Source: JBPOHE01 sp052035915 (GTDB lineage Bacteria; Pseudomonadota; Gammaproteobacteria; Chromatiales; Chromatiaceae). Taken from it: a DNA stretch of 60,613 nt. A program made the position numbers and the translations under genes. The stretch lies in the NCBI GenBank assembly GCA_052035915.1, contig JBPOHE010000007.1, positions 1-60,613 on the forward strand, in the 5' to 3' direction. Within the stretch, counting starts at the first letter, position 1; each line of letters begins with the position of its first letter. This document shows positions 31,108 through 40,144 of the stretch, piece after piece. Below the pieces are notes generated by a model that ran no database searches, was not told the origin of the DNA, and saw only the letters and a list, made by a program, of their open reading frames with translations.

Positions 31108-33645
31108 CTAATCTCCGCACTCGGCCGGCGTCATGGGCAGATCCCGGGTTTCGGCGATCGAGAAGGGGGCGAATACCGCCTTGTAGGGGAAGAAGCCCTC
31201 CGCCCAGGCGAAGAGGGTCACCTGGCCGTTGCCGTCCGTCGGGATATCGTCCAAGGCGTACAGACCGTCGCCACCACAACTGAACTGGCTCTGGCCGTTG
31301 GCCAGCAGCATGGCGCAGACGGGGATGGTCGTCCCCGCCAGAAACACCTTGCCCGAAAGACTTGCCTTGGGCAGGCTGCTGTGTTGAGTGGTCGTACCAC
31401 CGTCCGGCCCCTGGCAGGGTGACACCCTCATGGCCACATCGACCTGCCCGAAGGTCGTGTCTGGGGTGAACACCAGCTTATAGGGATCGAAACCATCGGC
31501 CCAAGAATACAGGGTGACCTGGTCCTGACTATCGAGGGGAATGGATTGCAAGGCGAAGCGGCCTTCCCCATCACAACTGAACTGGCTCCGGCCGTTGGCC
31601 AACACCAGGGCGCAGACAGGGATGTCGGTGCCGAACAGGGAGACGACGCCGGAGAGGTCGATCTGGGAAAAGAGACTCAGTTTGGCGACGAAGGCGTCAT
31701 CATAAGAATTGCCGTTATGCGCCCGAAGCGGAGCACCCCAGGTGGCCAGACTCCAACCGGTCACGTAGACATGACTGGTTCCCTTCAGCGCAATACCTTT
31801 GCCCGAATCGGTTTCGCTGCCGAGAAAGGTGTTCCAGAGGAGGAAGCCATTGAGGTTGAGCTGGGCGACAAAGGCATTGGGACATGGGAAGGTGTACCCA
31901 TCGCCGCAGGTTCCACCGCTATAAGGCTGGAGCGGACTGGCCCAGGTGGCGGAACTGTACCCAGTCACAGAAAGATTGCCGTTGGCGTTTATCGCGAGGC
32001 CATAGCCGAAATCGTTATGGCTGCCGCCGAGGAAGCTGTTCCAGAGCAGGGCGCCATCAGCGTCGATCTGGGCGACAAAGGCGTCGATACAAGGGTATAT
32101 TCCAGGGGCAGAGCCGCAAGCTCCGCCGCTATGCGTCCGCAACGGGCTGCCCCAGGTGGCGTCGCTACCTCCCGTCACATAGACATGGTCACTGTCGTCC
32201 AGGGCGATACCCCGACCTGAATCGTAGCCGCTGTTACCAAGAAAGGTGTTCCAGAGCAGCTCGCCATGGGCGTCGAGCTTGGCGACAAAGGCATCGTAAC
32301 CGCCGCTATGCGCCCGTAGTGGACTACCCCAGGTAGCGAAACTGTACCCGGTCACATAGATATGGCCACTGCCGTCTAGGGCGATGCCATAACCGAGGGC
32401 CCCGTCGCTGCCGCCGAGGAAGCTGTGCCAGAGCAGGGCGCCATTGGGGTCGAGCTTGGCAACAAAGGCACCGGCACCACTATGCGTCCGCACCGGGTTG
32501 CCCCAGGTGGTGCCGCTGCCTCCCGTCACATAGACATGGCCACTGCCGTCCACGGCGATACCATAGCCGAAATCGTTTTGGCTGCCGCCGAGAAAGACAT
32601 TCCAGAGCAGGGCGCCATCGGCATCGAGCCGGGCGGCAAAGGCATCGGTACAAGGGATTGGCACACGGTAACCACAATATCCGCCACCATACTCTCGCAA
32701 CGGACTACCCCAGGAAGCGTTGCTGCGACCGGTCACAAAAATATGGCCGCTGCCATCCAAGGCGACACCCTCACCTAAATCGTCGCCGCTGCCACCCAGG
32801 AAGGTGTTCCAGAGCAAGGCGCCATCGGGATCGAGCTTGGCGACAAAGGCATCGTAACCGCCGCCATGCGCCCGTAGTGGACGGCCCCAGGTGGCGTCGC
32901 TGGAACCAGCGACATAGATGTTGCCGTCGCCATCCACCGCGAGGCCATTACCAGCATCACTACCACTACCGCCCAAAAAGGTATTCCAACTCAAGGTGGG
33001 ATCGATCCACAGCGGGCGGGTCGGATCGTGCTCACCCAACGCAAAGCCCAGTTCCCGTTCGCCATGCTGGACAAAGGAGACGCTGACGGATAGACGCTGG
33101 CCGTCCACTTCCTGCCAGGCGATGGGCGCGGATTCGCTGAGGACGCCGGTATCAAAACGGATGCTCAGGCGGCCATCGGCGGTGAGGTTCAAGGACCGGT
33201 TGTAGCGCAGCCGTACCTGATTGATGTCGGCGCCTGGTTGCAGTCGGTAGAGACTTTCGGCGATACCGCCCGGCGCGGCGTGGTAGCTGAGGTCGATGCC
33301 GTCCCAGAGATTGGGGTAGCGTACTTGCGTCAGGGGCGGGGCCGGCGACTCCTGGCCGGTCGCCGCCGGGGTGTCGCTCTGGGGGATGACAGGCTGGGCG
33401 TTGAGGAATTCCACCTTGAGCCCATGATGACCGCTGGCCGTGAGTAGGTACCGAGGAGCAAAACCCAGCACATGACCACCGGCGGTAAAGGTCTGTAGTT
33501 CAGGTGTCGGCGGCGAGGTGAGCGTTGTCCTGCCCTCCGGCAAGGGGGACGTCATGGGTTCCATCCCCCCGAGACTGGCTGATCCCACCCCCACCAGGCC
33601 GAGCAGCCCGGCCAATCCAAGTCCATACCACAGCTTCAGATTCAT
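31108..33645 (-). CDS. Secreted SBBP-repeat beta-propeller protein with two C-terminal repeats
   Basis: 845 residues with AAGGAGG before the ATG. A signal peptide (~5-27, YGLGLAGLLGLVGVGSASLG) is followed by a beta-rich N-terminal region (~45-265; WDGIDLSYHAAPGGIAESLY) and about eight propeller units of ~55-65 residues (~268-690). Each unit has the core LLWNTFLGGSGDDLGEGVAL, DGSGHIYVTG and ATWGSPLRAHSGGYDAFVAK. Two ~75-residue C-terminal repeats share IPVCALVLANG..QFSC and the W-A-[DE]-G-F sequence. These modules bind surfaces or carbohydrates in other exported proteins, but the role here is unknown. The stop overlaps a CAATCGCCTAA motif like the end of the family-B element. Confidence 0.85.
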   Translation of the reverse strand: MNLKLWYGLGLAGLLGLVGVGSASLGGMEPMTSPLPEGRTTLTSPPTPELQTFTAGGHVLGFAPRYLLTASGHHGLKVEFLNAQPVIPQSDTPAATGQESPAPPLTQVRYPNLWDGIDLSYHAAPGGIAESLYRLQPGADINQVRLRYNRSLNLTADGRLSIRFDTGVLSESAPIAWQEVDGQRLSVSVSFVQHGERELGFALGEHDPTRPLWIDPTLSWNTFLGGSGSDAGNGLAVDGDGNIYVAGSSDATWGRPLRAHGGGYDAFVAKLDPDGALLWNTFLGGSGDDLGEGVALDGSGHIFVTGRSNASWGSPLREYGGGYCGYRVPIPCTDAFAARLDADGALLWNVFLGGSQNDFGYGIAVDGSGHVYVTGGSGTTWGNPVRTHSGAGAFVAKLDPNGALLWHSFLGGSDGALGYGIALDGSGHIYVTGYSFATWGSPLRAHSGGYDAFVAKLDAHGELLWNTFLGNSGYDSGRGIALDDSDHVYVTGGSDATWGSPLRTHSGGACGSAPGIYPCIDAFVAQIDADGALLWNSFLGGSHNDFGYGLAINANGNLSVTGYSSATWASPLQPYSGGTCGDGYTFPCPNAFVAQLNLNGFLLWNTFLGSETDSGKGIALKGTSHVYVTGWSLATWGAPLRAHNGNSYDDAFVAKLSLFSQIDLSGVVSLFGTDIPVCALVLANGRSQFSCDGEGRFALQSIPLDSQDQVTLYSWADGFDPYKLVFTPDTTFGQVDVAMRVSPCQGPDGGTTTQHSSLPKASLSGKVFLAGTTIPVCAMLLANGQSQFSCGGDGLYALDDIPTDGNGQVTLFAWAEGFFPYKAVFAPFSIAETRDLPMTPAECGD

Positions 33646-33844
33646 AGATCGTTCCTCCTTCTGTCCTTTCTGATCGTTGTCTTCCGGGAATTCCACTGGG
33701 CGACAGAGTGTATCCCAGTCCGATCGCCAGCCATCAGTGACCTCGATCAAAGAATCAACACCTTCTCGGTCGATGACTGCCGTGACCGGCAGATCGGCGG
33801 CGATTTGTTGCTGATTGCGGTTTGCCCGGACCAGCACGAGCTGG

Positions 33845-33962
33845 GCCGGGCATGGGGGCACGAGTCGGCCTATTGTTCTTTTTATGAGAACAATATATTC
33901 AAAAAATAAATTATTGTTGTTTTTAAAAGAACGGAAATGAACCTATTCGGCCCGATGCCCGG
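33845..33962. repeat. PAL family, copy 4
   Basis: CCGGGCATGGGG (33846-33857) and GATGCCCGG (33954-33962) arms enclose GTTCTtttatGAGAACAATA and TTATTGTTgtttttaaAAGAAC. It lies upstream of the beta-propeller gene. The stretch 33963-34164 has no gene. Confidence 0.82.
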
Positions 33963-34164
33963 ATATTTCTGGTCGGGGACATCAGGGACGCCGGATTCAC
34001 TGCCCGGCGGCCCGCGAGCTCAAGGTCTCCGTCTCAGCGGACGCGCCAGACGACCACCCTTCACATGCCAAGATTGCACCCACCTCGGACAATGCCTAGA
34101 GTGATGAGCAGCCGCTCATGTTCATTGGCGGAGCGGACATCCCCAAAAGCGAGGTTTGAGGTTG

Positions 34165-34244
34165 GCAGAGTAGGTCGGCAATCCTTTGCCGACACTCCCT
34201 GATCGGCATCAAATGGCGGCAAGGGGTTGCCGCCCTACGAACTC
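34165..34244. repeat. Double-hairpin repeat family B, copy 2
   Basis: Virtually identical to 25648-25727: GTCGGCAA/TTGCCGAC and GGCGGCAA/TTGCCGCC stems with the same linker. It ends 57 bp before the hpt start, so it lies within that gene's probable leader or promoter. Confidence 0.9.
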
Positions 34245-34301
34245 GGAAGTGGCCACGAGAATTTCCAAGCAGCTTTTAGATATCTTTAGAGGTTGGGTTC
34301 T

Positions 34302-34847
34302 ATGGCGGGCATCACCCCGGAACAGGCGAATGCGGTATGGACGGCTTCCCCCTGCTTATTGCCGGGGACAGCGATACAAGCGGCCCTGGATCGTATGGCC
34401 GCCGAGATCACCCGGGTCCTGGCCACGGCGGATCCGCTGGTCTTGGTGGTGATGCAGGGAGGGGTGATTCCGGCTGGACAACTCTTACCCCGATTGGATT
34501 TCCCGCTACGCCTGGACTATGTGCATGCCACCCGCTATCGGGAACAGACCCGGGGCGGCGAACTGCATTGGCTGAAACCCCCGCCGCCATTGGCCGGGGA
34601 ATGCGTATTGATCCTGGACGATGTGTTGGACGAAGGCATCACCCTGGCCGAGATCGTCTCCGCCTGTTATCGGCAGGGCGCCAAACAGGTCTACACAGCC
34701 GTCGTGGTGGAAAAACACCGCCCCCGCCAGGTGCCCCTGGTGGCCGATTTCATCGGCGTGCGGGTGGAGGATAGGTATCTGTTCGGCTACGGCATGGACT
34801 ACAAAGGCTATCTACGCAACGCCAACGGCATTTATGCCGTGGACTGA
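34302..34847 (+). CDS. hpt: Hypoxanthine-guanine phosphoribosyltransferase
   Basis: 181 residues. The PRPP-binding motif is CVLILDDVLDEGITLAEIV, and the N-terminal LVLVVMQGGVIPAGQLLPRL holds the flexible substrate loop region. YLFGYGMDYKGYLRN is the C-terminal purine-contact segment. It converts hypoxanthine or guanine and PRPP to nucleotide. A GAGG sequence lies 14 nt before the ATG. With the downstream S-methyl-5'-thioinosine phosphorylase, which releases hypoxanthine, it forms a salvage pair, interrupted by a hemerythrin-like gene. Confidence 0.9.
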   Translation: MAGITPEQANAVWTASPCLLPGTAIQAALDRMAAEITRVLATADPLVLVVMQGGVIPAGQLLPRLDFPLRLDYVHATRYREQTRGGELHWLKPPPPLAGECVLILDDVLDEGITLAEIVSACYRQGAKQVYTAVVVEKHRPRQVPLVADFIGVRVEDRYLFGYGMDYKGYLRNANGIYAVD

Positions 34848-35060
34848 ATATCACCCTGGCCAGACCGGGTTCAATCTCTTAGCGCTCAGAACCTTTTCCC
34901 TTTATGATTGTAGTTATTGATAAATAGAATGAACGCATAACCTGACCCCGGGAGGGGTACAGGGAAACCGAACAAATCCAGACCCGGTTGTTTTCCGCCG
35001 CTCTTTGGCGTGAAGGGTTTGGCCACCAGAGCGACCACCTATAATAGGAGGAGCCTTTTC

Positions 35061-35504
35061 ATGATTGCCCTTGACTCAGTCCGTGATCAGCATCTCCAAC
35101 TACAGGAGATGATTACCGATATCAAGGCCATGCTGAAGCCCGAGGTGCTCAGCATCAAGCCGAATGCCAAGCTGGCCTACGAGATGATCTGTTCCCTCGG
35201 GGTCAAGATGAAGGAACATCTGGCCGCCCAGGACGAGGGGTTGTATCCGAGTCTGTTGACCCACCAGGATCCCCAGTTGAAATCCGTCGCCTGGGGTTTC
35301 ATCAACGGCGAAAAACCTCTGCGGCGGGTATTCGACGATTACTACAAAAAGTGGCTGAAAGATTGCGACTTCAGCTTCAACACCGAGTTCATGACGGATA
35401 CCCGCGATTTGCTCACGATGCTGGAAAACCGTATCAACCGGGAGAAAACCCTGCTCCTGCCCAAACTGGAACAGACCGGCCTGTTCGGTCGCCTTCAAGC
35501 CTGA
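35061..35504 (+). CDS. Hemerythrin-like HHE-domain protein
   Basis: 147 residues with AGGAGGAG before the ATG. A four-helix bundle with HHE-type iron ligands: SVRDQHLQLQEMI (first His) and KMKEHLAAQDEGLYPSLL (second His with Glu). In the second half the place where family members usually have H-x-x-x-E before LLLP reads RINREKTLLLPKLE, so one His ligand is Arg. The diiron site may therefore be incomplete. Family roles are O2/NO sensing or repair of iron-sulfur centres. It lies between hpt and mtiP. Confidence 0.75.
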   Translation: MIALDSVRDQHLQLQEMITDIKAMLKPEVLSIKPNAKLAYEMICSLGVKMKEHLAAQDEGLYPSLLTHQDPQLKSVAWGFINGEKPLRRVFDDYYKKWLKDCDFSFNTEFMTDTRDLLTMLENRINREKTLLLPKLEQTGLFGRLQA

Positions 35505-35671
35505 GCCAGCCTTACCAAGGGACCGGCCGACCTGGACAGGCGGTCGGTCGGTTCGCTCGTTGCGTTTTGTATCCTTCAGATTCCCTTCCTTCGGTGGCCG
35601 CTATTCACATCCCCTCCGCCCGCCTCTCCCCCAGGGGATTGAACGATCAACGGCTGAGGTGACTCGGGGCC

Positions 35672-36406
35672 ATGCTGGCGATCATCGGCGGTTCCGGCCT
35701 GAACAGTCTCCAGGGGTTCGAGGTGCATCGCACCCTGGAGGTGGCGACCCCATTCGGTTCTCCTTCCGCCCCGCTCGGTTTCGGTCGCATCGGCGACCAC
35801 GAATTCATCTTTCTCCCCCGACATGGGGTGGGACACCGTCTCCCACCTCACCTGATCAATTACCGCGCCAATATCTGGGCGCTCTGGAAAGCCGGGGCGA
35901 AAACGATCATGGGGGTGGCCGCCGTCGGCGGGATCAGCCCCCGGATGCGCCCCACCAGCCTGGTGATACCGGATCAGATCATCGATTACACCTGGGGCCG
36001 GGAGTCGAGCTTCGGCACCGATTCGGACGGCCGGGTGCTTCACATCGACTTCACCCATCCCTATTGTGAAGCCCTGCGGCAGAACATCCTCGCCGCGGCG
36101 GAAGGGCTGGGGATCGCGGCGATCGACGGCGGCACCTATGGCGCCATGCAAGGCCCCCGCCTGGAAACCGCCAGGGAGATCCAGCGCCTGGAACGGGACG
36201 GTTGCGATCTGGTCGGCATGACCGGCATGCCGGAGGCCGCCCTGGCGAGGGAATTGGGCCTCTGTTATGCCTGTTGTGCCCTGGTGGCGAATTGGGCGGC
36301 CGGTAAAGAGGCTGCTATCCTCAGCATGACTGAAATCGAGCAGACCCTCCGGTTGGGTATGACCCAGGTGCTCAGACTCATTCCAGCCCTCCTCGATCAG
36401 TTTTGA
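35672..36406 (+). CDS. mtiP: S-methyl-5'-thioinosine phosphorylase
   Basis: 244 residues, the short gammaproteobacterial MTAP-like type. MLAIIGGSGLNSLQGFE carries the phosphate loop, FLPRHGVGHRLPPHLINYRA the family core, AAVGGISPRMRPTSLVIPDQ and GTYGAMQGPRLETAREIQRL substrate segments, and DLVGMTGMPEAALARELGLC the ribose-phosphate site. It splits methylthioinosine to hypoxanthine and methylthioribose-1-phosphate, salvaging the polyamine by-product methylthioadenosine. hpt nearby can reuse the hypoxanthine. Confidence 0.9.
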   Translation: MLAIIGGSGLNSLQGFEVHRTLEVATPFGSPSAPLGFGRIGDHEFIFLPRHGVGHRLPPHLINYRANIWALWKAGAKTIMGVAAVGGISPRMRPTSLVIPDQIIDYTWGRESSFGTDSDGRVLHIDFTHPYCEALRQNILAAAEGLGIAAIDGGTYGAMQGPRLETAREIQRLERDGCDLVGMTGMPEAALARELGLCYACCALVANWAAGKEAAILSMTEIEQTLRLGMTQVLRLIPALLDQF

Positions 36407-36499
36407 CCGGTTATCGGCCCAGCCCAAAGGGTTGCAAGTGGGAATCTTCCGCTCGGGGCCATAATCGCCTCCCTACTTCTTTGTTTCCGGACAGCCAGT

Positions 36500-37480
36500 A
36501 TGAACGACAACATCGCCCATCCCCTTGATCATGACATCCTCTGTATCGACACCGGGGATTTTCGCCATCGTATGGTGGCGAGTTACCTGGTGGAACAGGA
36601 TGGTCATGCGGCCTTCGTCGATACCGGCACCGCCCGCGCCCTCGGGCGGCTGATGTCGGTTTTGCAGTCAAGAGGATTGAGTCCGGAACAGGTCGATTAC
36701 GTTATCCCCACCCATGTCCACCTCGACCATGCCGGGGGGTCCGGCAGCCTGATGCAGCTTTGCCCCAATGCCAAGTTGGTGATCCATCCCCGAGGGGCAC
36801 CCCACATGGTCGATCCCAGCAAGCTGATTGCCGGCTCGCTGATCGTCTATGGCGAAGAGGTGTTCGCCAGGGATTTCGATACCCTCCACCCGGTGCCCCA
36901 GGAACGTGTGATCGTGGCGGAAGATGGTTATGAGTTGGAACTCGGCGGGCGACGCCTGAGCTTCCTGGACACCCCGGGGCACGCCAATCACCACTTCTGC
37001 GTCTTCGACCATCGCAGTCGGGGCTTTTTCACCGGCGACACCTTCGGTATTTCCTACCGGGAATTCGACAGCGACCTGGGCCCCTTTCTCTTTGCCCCGA
37101 CCACGCCGGTGGCCTTTGACCCGGAGGCCTGGATAAGCAGCGTCGATCGCATGCTGTCCTATCAACCGGAATGGATGTACCTCACCCATTTCGGGGCCAT
37201 CCTTCCCACGCCGGAACAGATCGATCAACTCAAGGCCAGTATCCGCCGCATGGCGGAGATCGCCTTGGCCGAAGAGGTAGGAAATCCAACCGGACGCCAG
37301 GAACGCATTCGCCTCGGGGTAGAGGCGGAACTGGTCGCCGGCGCCATGGCCAATGGTAGCGGTCTGGATGCGGATGGCTGCCGGGAATTGCTGGCCTTCG
37401 ACGCGGATCTCAATGCCCAGGGTCTGGAGGTCTGGCTGGTACGGCGGGAAAAGGCCCGGCGGGCGGGGATGTCTACTTAG
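36500..37480 (+). CDS. MBL-fold metallo-hydrolase
   Basis: 326 residues. The metal-binding HVHLDHAGG motif lies at ~74-82, with GHANHHFCVFDHRSRGF and the FTGDTFGISYREF Asp further on, giving the dinuclear metal set. The C-terminal third is helical (QIDQLKASIRRMAEIALAEE). General fold: glyoxalase II / rhodanese-linked / ribonuclease Z-type superfamily. The reaction cannot be deduced. It starts 94 bp after mtiP on the same strand. The gene is followed by a family-B miniature element 25 bp after its stop. Confidence 0.85.
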   Translation: MNDNIAHPLDHDILCIDTGDFRHRMVASYLVEQDGHAAFVDTGTARALGRLMSVLQSRGLSPEQVDYVIPTHVHLDHAGGSGSLMQLCPNAKLVIHPRGAPHMVDPSKLIAGSLIVYGEEVFARDFDTLHPVPQERVIVAEDGYELELGGRRLSFLDTPGHANHHFCVFDHRSRGFFTGDTFGISYREFDSDLGPFLFAPTTPVAFDPEAWISSVDRMLSYQPEWMYLTHFGAILPTPEQIDQLKASIRRMAEIALAEEVGNPTGRQERIRLGVEAELVAGAMANGSGLDADGCRELLAFDADLNAQGLEVWLVRREKARRAGMST

Positions 37481-37504
37481 GGGCCAATCGAACAGGAATT
37501 GGCA

Positions 37505-37664
37505 TTAGGCGATTTCTGTCAAAAAATATACCAGCCTGCTGGTCTGTTCGTCCGCCCTCGGCGTTACGCCAGCCGTTACAGAGCGCGCTCCGCGCCGGCT
37601 GGCGCGCCTGGAAGACAAACGAACAGAGGGCGCATCAGATATATCTTTTCCGGCCATCGCCTAA
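37505..37664. mobile_element. Miniature inverted-repeat element, family B, copy 2
   Basis: 160 bp bounded by TTAGGCGATTT and ATCGCCTAA. About 85 percent identical by eye to 30680-30840, including the GGTCTGTTCGTCCGCC and GCCAGCCGTTACAGAGC blocks. No coding capacity. The stretch 37665-38065 contains no gene. A 14-bp perfect inverted repeat (TCGACAACCC-CAG / CTG-GGGTTGTCGA, one mismatch) lies at 37948-37984. Confidence 0.85.
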
Positions 37665-38065
37665 CGTCCTTTCCATGGAATCTCTGGCGATAAAAGTCAA
37701 AGAAGGCGTGGTCAAGAGGCTTATAGTGGTCGATCTCCGATATGACCAAGGATCGCCATTCATTATGCAGGGTGATGGAAAGTATCGACATGATCGCCCG
37801 CAGGCCAATCATTTCACTCGCCAAATCGAGGGTCTATGTTTTGCGGTTGAGCTGGGAATCCGGGATGTTCGGACTCTTTAAGGACGAGATATGGCGCTAT
37901 CCACCCCCCCCGTTATCCCGATGCGCGACTCCCACCACATCGACTATCGACAACCCACAGCGACCCCATGCTGCGGGTTGTCGACATTCATGATCTCTCC
38001 GAAGAAGAATGGTATCAGCACGCTGTCACTCCTTGCCTCCATGTGCCCAAATACAGAACGCCTCT

Positions 38066-38518
38066 TTATTTGATGGCCGAGTACATACCGCGCCCGGACG
38101 AGGTGAGCCGTCCCTTCTTCTTTAAGTAAGCCAACAATTGACTCAGGTTGGCGACTTCGACACCGATTTCGGCGAGGTGGTCCTTTATTTCTTTGGTCGA
38201 CGCTTGGGATTGCGCGTTGACAAAGTCGACTACTTTCTGCGTCGCCTGAATTTTTCCGGCAGGCGGCGTTGTAGCGGTTGTGGACGCACTGGCCGTGACC
38301 GTTTTACGCCTTCTACCGATCAGATTCTGTAATTCCGACTCGATTTCACGGATCTGGCGGTTGTATTCGTTGGTAACCTCCTTCCGTTTGGCCCGCAACT
38401 CTTCAATGCGTTGCTTACGAGCCTCTTTCTGTTGCTCTTTCTCCAACTCGGCACGCTGCCGAGCGAGTTCATACAGCTCTTGCGACGTCATTTCTTCGAA
38501 GGCTTTGTTATTGATCAA
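38066..38518 (-). CDS. Hypothetical coiled-coil protein with winged-helix-like C-terminus
   Basis: 150 residues from a TTG start supported by AGGAG at 8 nt. Residues ~5-70 are a highly charged coiled coil (EMTSQELYELARQRAELEKE, QQKEARKQRIEELRAKRKEV). A Thr/Ala linker leads to a C-terminal ~60-residue domain (VVDFVNAQSQASTKEIKDHL, VANLSQLLAYLKKKGRLTSS) resembling a winged helix-turn-helix. It may be a nucleoid- or DNA-associated protein, but no family is recognized. The gene stands alone, preceded by an AT-rich palindrome. Confidence 0.68.
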   Translation of the reverse strand: MINNKAFEEMTSQELYELARQRAELEKEQQKEARKQRIEELRAKRKEVTNEYNRQIREIESELQNLIGRRRKTVTASASTTATTPPAGKIQATQKVVDFVNAQSQASTKEIKDHLAEIGVEVANLSQLLAYLKKKGRLTSSGRGMYSAIK

Positions 38519-38555
38519 GGCCGATCTCCTCTATGAATGATGGATCTACAATATT

Positions 38556-38569
38556 TATTGTATACAATA
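38556..38569. promoter_or_regulatory. 14-bp perfect palindrome upstream of the coiled-coil gene
   Basis: TATTGTATACAATA, within a longer imperfect AT palindrome (38551-38573), lies 38 bp upstream of the TTG start at 38518. It combines an operator-like dyad with a TATACAAT sequence. The downstream product has a DNA-binding-like domain, so autoregulation is possible. Confidence 0.4.
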
Positions 38570-38573
38570 ATAT

Positions 38574-39337
38574 CGGCGAATGAAAATAGAGATTCGGTCC
38601 TTTATGGGCATTGATTTCTAGCTTGAGGTAAAAAATCCGCAGATCGGGCCATGACCGGTCTTACTTTTCATGATGGCTGTCTGTCGCCTGGATCAAACCG
38701 GTATCAAGGCGGAACCTATCGGCGGTGTTGCTCGCATGAGGGCCGCCAGGATCCCGCACTCTAGGATCCAAGCCTAAAGAGTCGGGGTGCCAAATGATCC
38801 TGGAGATACCAGAGTCTTGACAGAGAGGACAAACCGCCATACTCCAACTTCATTTTTCGCTCGCAACCAAAAGCCATCCATAGTGAACACCCGGGTCATT
38901 ATCTGCACCGACCCTGGGTTATCTGTGTCTATGACAGCGTTTCTCAGCCGGAACCGACACCTTGGAGGGCACGACACAATAGGTTCAGGCCTCCCCCGCC
39001 TGTCGAGGCGGCGCGGCCATGACTCGATATGGAGCAAATGATGGTGAAGAATGGAATCTCAATCGGCGCTGTTTCTGGGGTTATCGCATGACAGGCGGCC
39101 TGTCTCGAAGTCCTTCTGGTGAGATATCCCCGAGACCTCGTCCAGCGGATCCGGCCGGAGACAGACAGAAAACCTTCCGGACCGCCTCGAGCTGGATCAT
39201 GGCAACCACCCTCTCGCTTCTGTTACAGTGTTTATCGGAAGCGAGATACGCCAGCCAAGGGCACCTCACCGCTGTTACGGGCTTCCAGCCTCAGTCTTTC
39301 CGCACAGATATCCCTTCGCCGAGTGGAGACGTTTAGC
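38574..39337. other. Gene-free stretch
   Basis: 764 bp without a convincing gene. Short open frames on both strands lack family resemblance and good start signals. A CGCCTGTCGAGGCGGCG inverted repeat lies near 39000. Only the last ~35 bp, with GGAG before the hemerythrin start, are clearly functional. Confidence 0.5.
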
Positions 39338-39790
39338 ATGTTTGGTTTCAAGGCCGCCGAATCCTATCAAAGCGAGCATTGCCTGTTGAAGAATGTGGGT
39401 GTCGCCTCATTCAACAAACAGCACCTCCGTCTCGCCAGTTATGCCGTGGAGTTCAACCAGATCGCCGAACAGCTCAAAGGCCGATCGCCGCGGCCCGAGG
39501 AATGGAAACAGATCGACGCCCTGTTCAGTCGCATCTCCATCTTCGTGGCGACGCACTTTCGCGAAGAAGAAGACATGATGGAAACCCATGCCTACCCAGG
39601 GTTTCCCGAACATAAACGCCAGCATGACCGATTCGTCGAAGAATTGGCGCGGATACAATCCCAAATCAACAACAGGAACGCGGATTTCAGGGGCCGCCTG
39701 GGCTCCCTGTTATGGGATTGGCTATACAAACATATCAACGAGACGGACTATCAGTATCGGGAATTCTTTCGCGAGAAAGGCGTTTCCTGA
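39338..39790 (+). CDS. Bacteriohemerythrin
   Basis: 150 residues with GGAG before the ATG. All diiron ligands of the hemerythrin fold are recognizable: H in FNKQHLRL, H and E in ATHFREEEDMM, two His in EHKRQHDRFVEEL, and H with D in KHINETDYQYREF. It should bind O2 reversibly and may deliver or buffer O2 for the respiratory oxidase encoded nearby. It starts a three-gene run with a small membrane protein and a Sco protein, 27 bp upstream of the former. Confidence 0.92.
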   Translation: MFGFKAAESYQSEHCLLKNVGVASFNKQHLRLASYAVEFNQIAEQLKGRSPRPEEWKQIDALFSRISIFVATHFREEEDMMETHAYPGFPEHKRQHDRFVEELARIQSQINNRNADFRGRLGSLLWDWLYKHINETDYQYREFFREKGVS

Positions 39791-39817
39791 TCCCGGGTGG
39801 ATGGAGTTCGACGGACG

Positions 39818-40144
39818 ATGAAGATCGGCAACCGGCTCGGCATCGGCGTTATGGTCTGTCTTTTGGCGACCGCCCAGATGGAAGCAGGAGCCCCGGCAAG
39901 CGCGGCCTCCACCCAGGAGGTATTGAGCCCCTCCCCTGGCGAGATCTCGCTTCAGTCAGGCTCCCTGCCCTCATCGCCACCCACGACCGGTCTGCCGAGT
40001 GAACGGGGACCAGGTGTCAATCCTCCCAAGACCCTGACCAGCTTTTTTCTCATCGGCATCGTGCTCAACCTGTTGCTGGTGATCCTGGTGGGATCCTGGG
40101 CCTACAAACGTCTTCGCAAACCTCGAAGGCCGAACAATCCGTGA
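39818..40144 (+). CDS. Small exported or membrane protein preceding sco
   Basis: 108 residues. The N-terminal signal (IGVMVCLLATAQMEAGAPASA) is followed by a Pro/Ser-rich linker (~30-68), then a C-terminal membrane helix (LTSFFLIGIVLNLLLVILVG) and a short basic tail. No family recognized. The stop overlaps the GTG start of the Sco gene (GTGA), so the two are translationally coupled and a role in oxidase assembly is likely by context. Confidence 0.7.
   Translation: MKIGNRLGIGVMVCLLATAQMEAGAPASAASTQEVLSPSPGEISLQSGSLPSSPPTTGLPSERGPGVNPPKTLTSFFLIGIVLNLLLVILVGSWAYKRLRKPRRPNNP

Noticed and set aside
38787..39041. Open frame of 84 residues in the 38.6-39.3 kb gap
   Set aside because: No ribosome-binding sequence and no family resemblance. 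A competing frame on the other strand is equally long.
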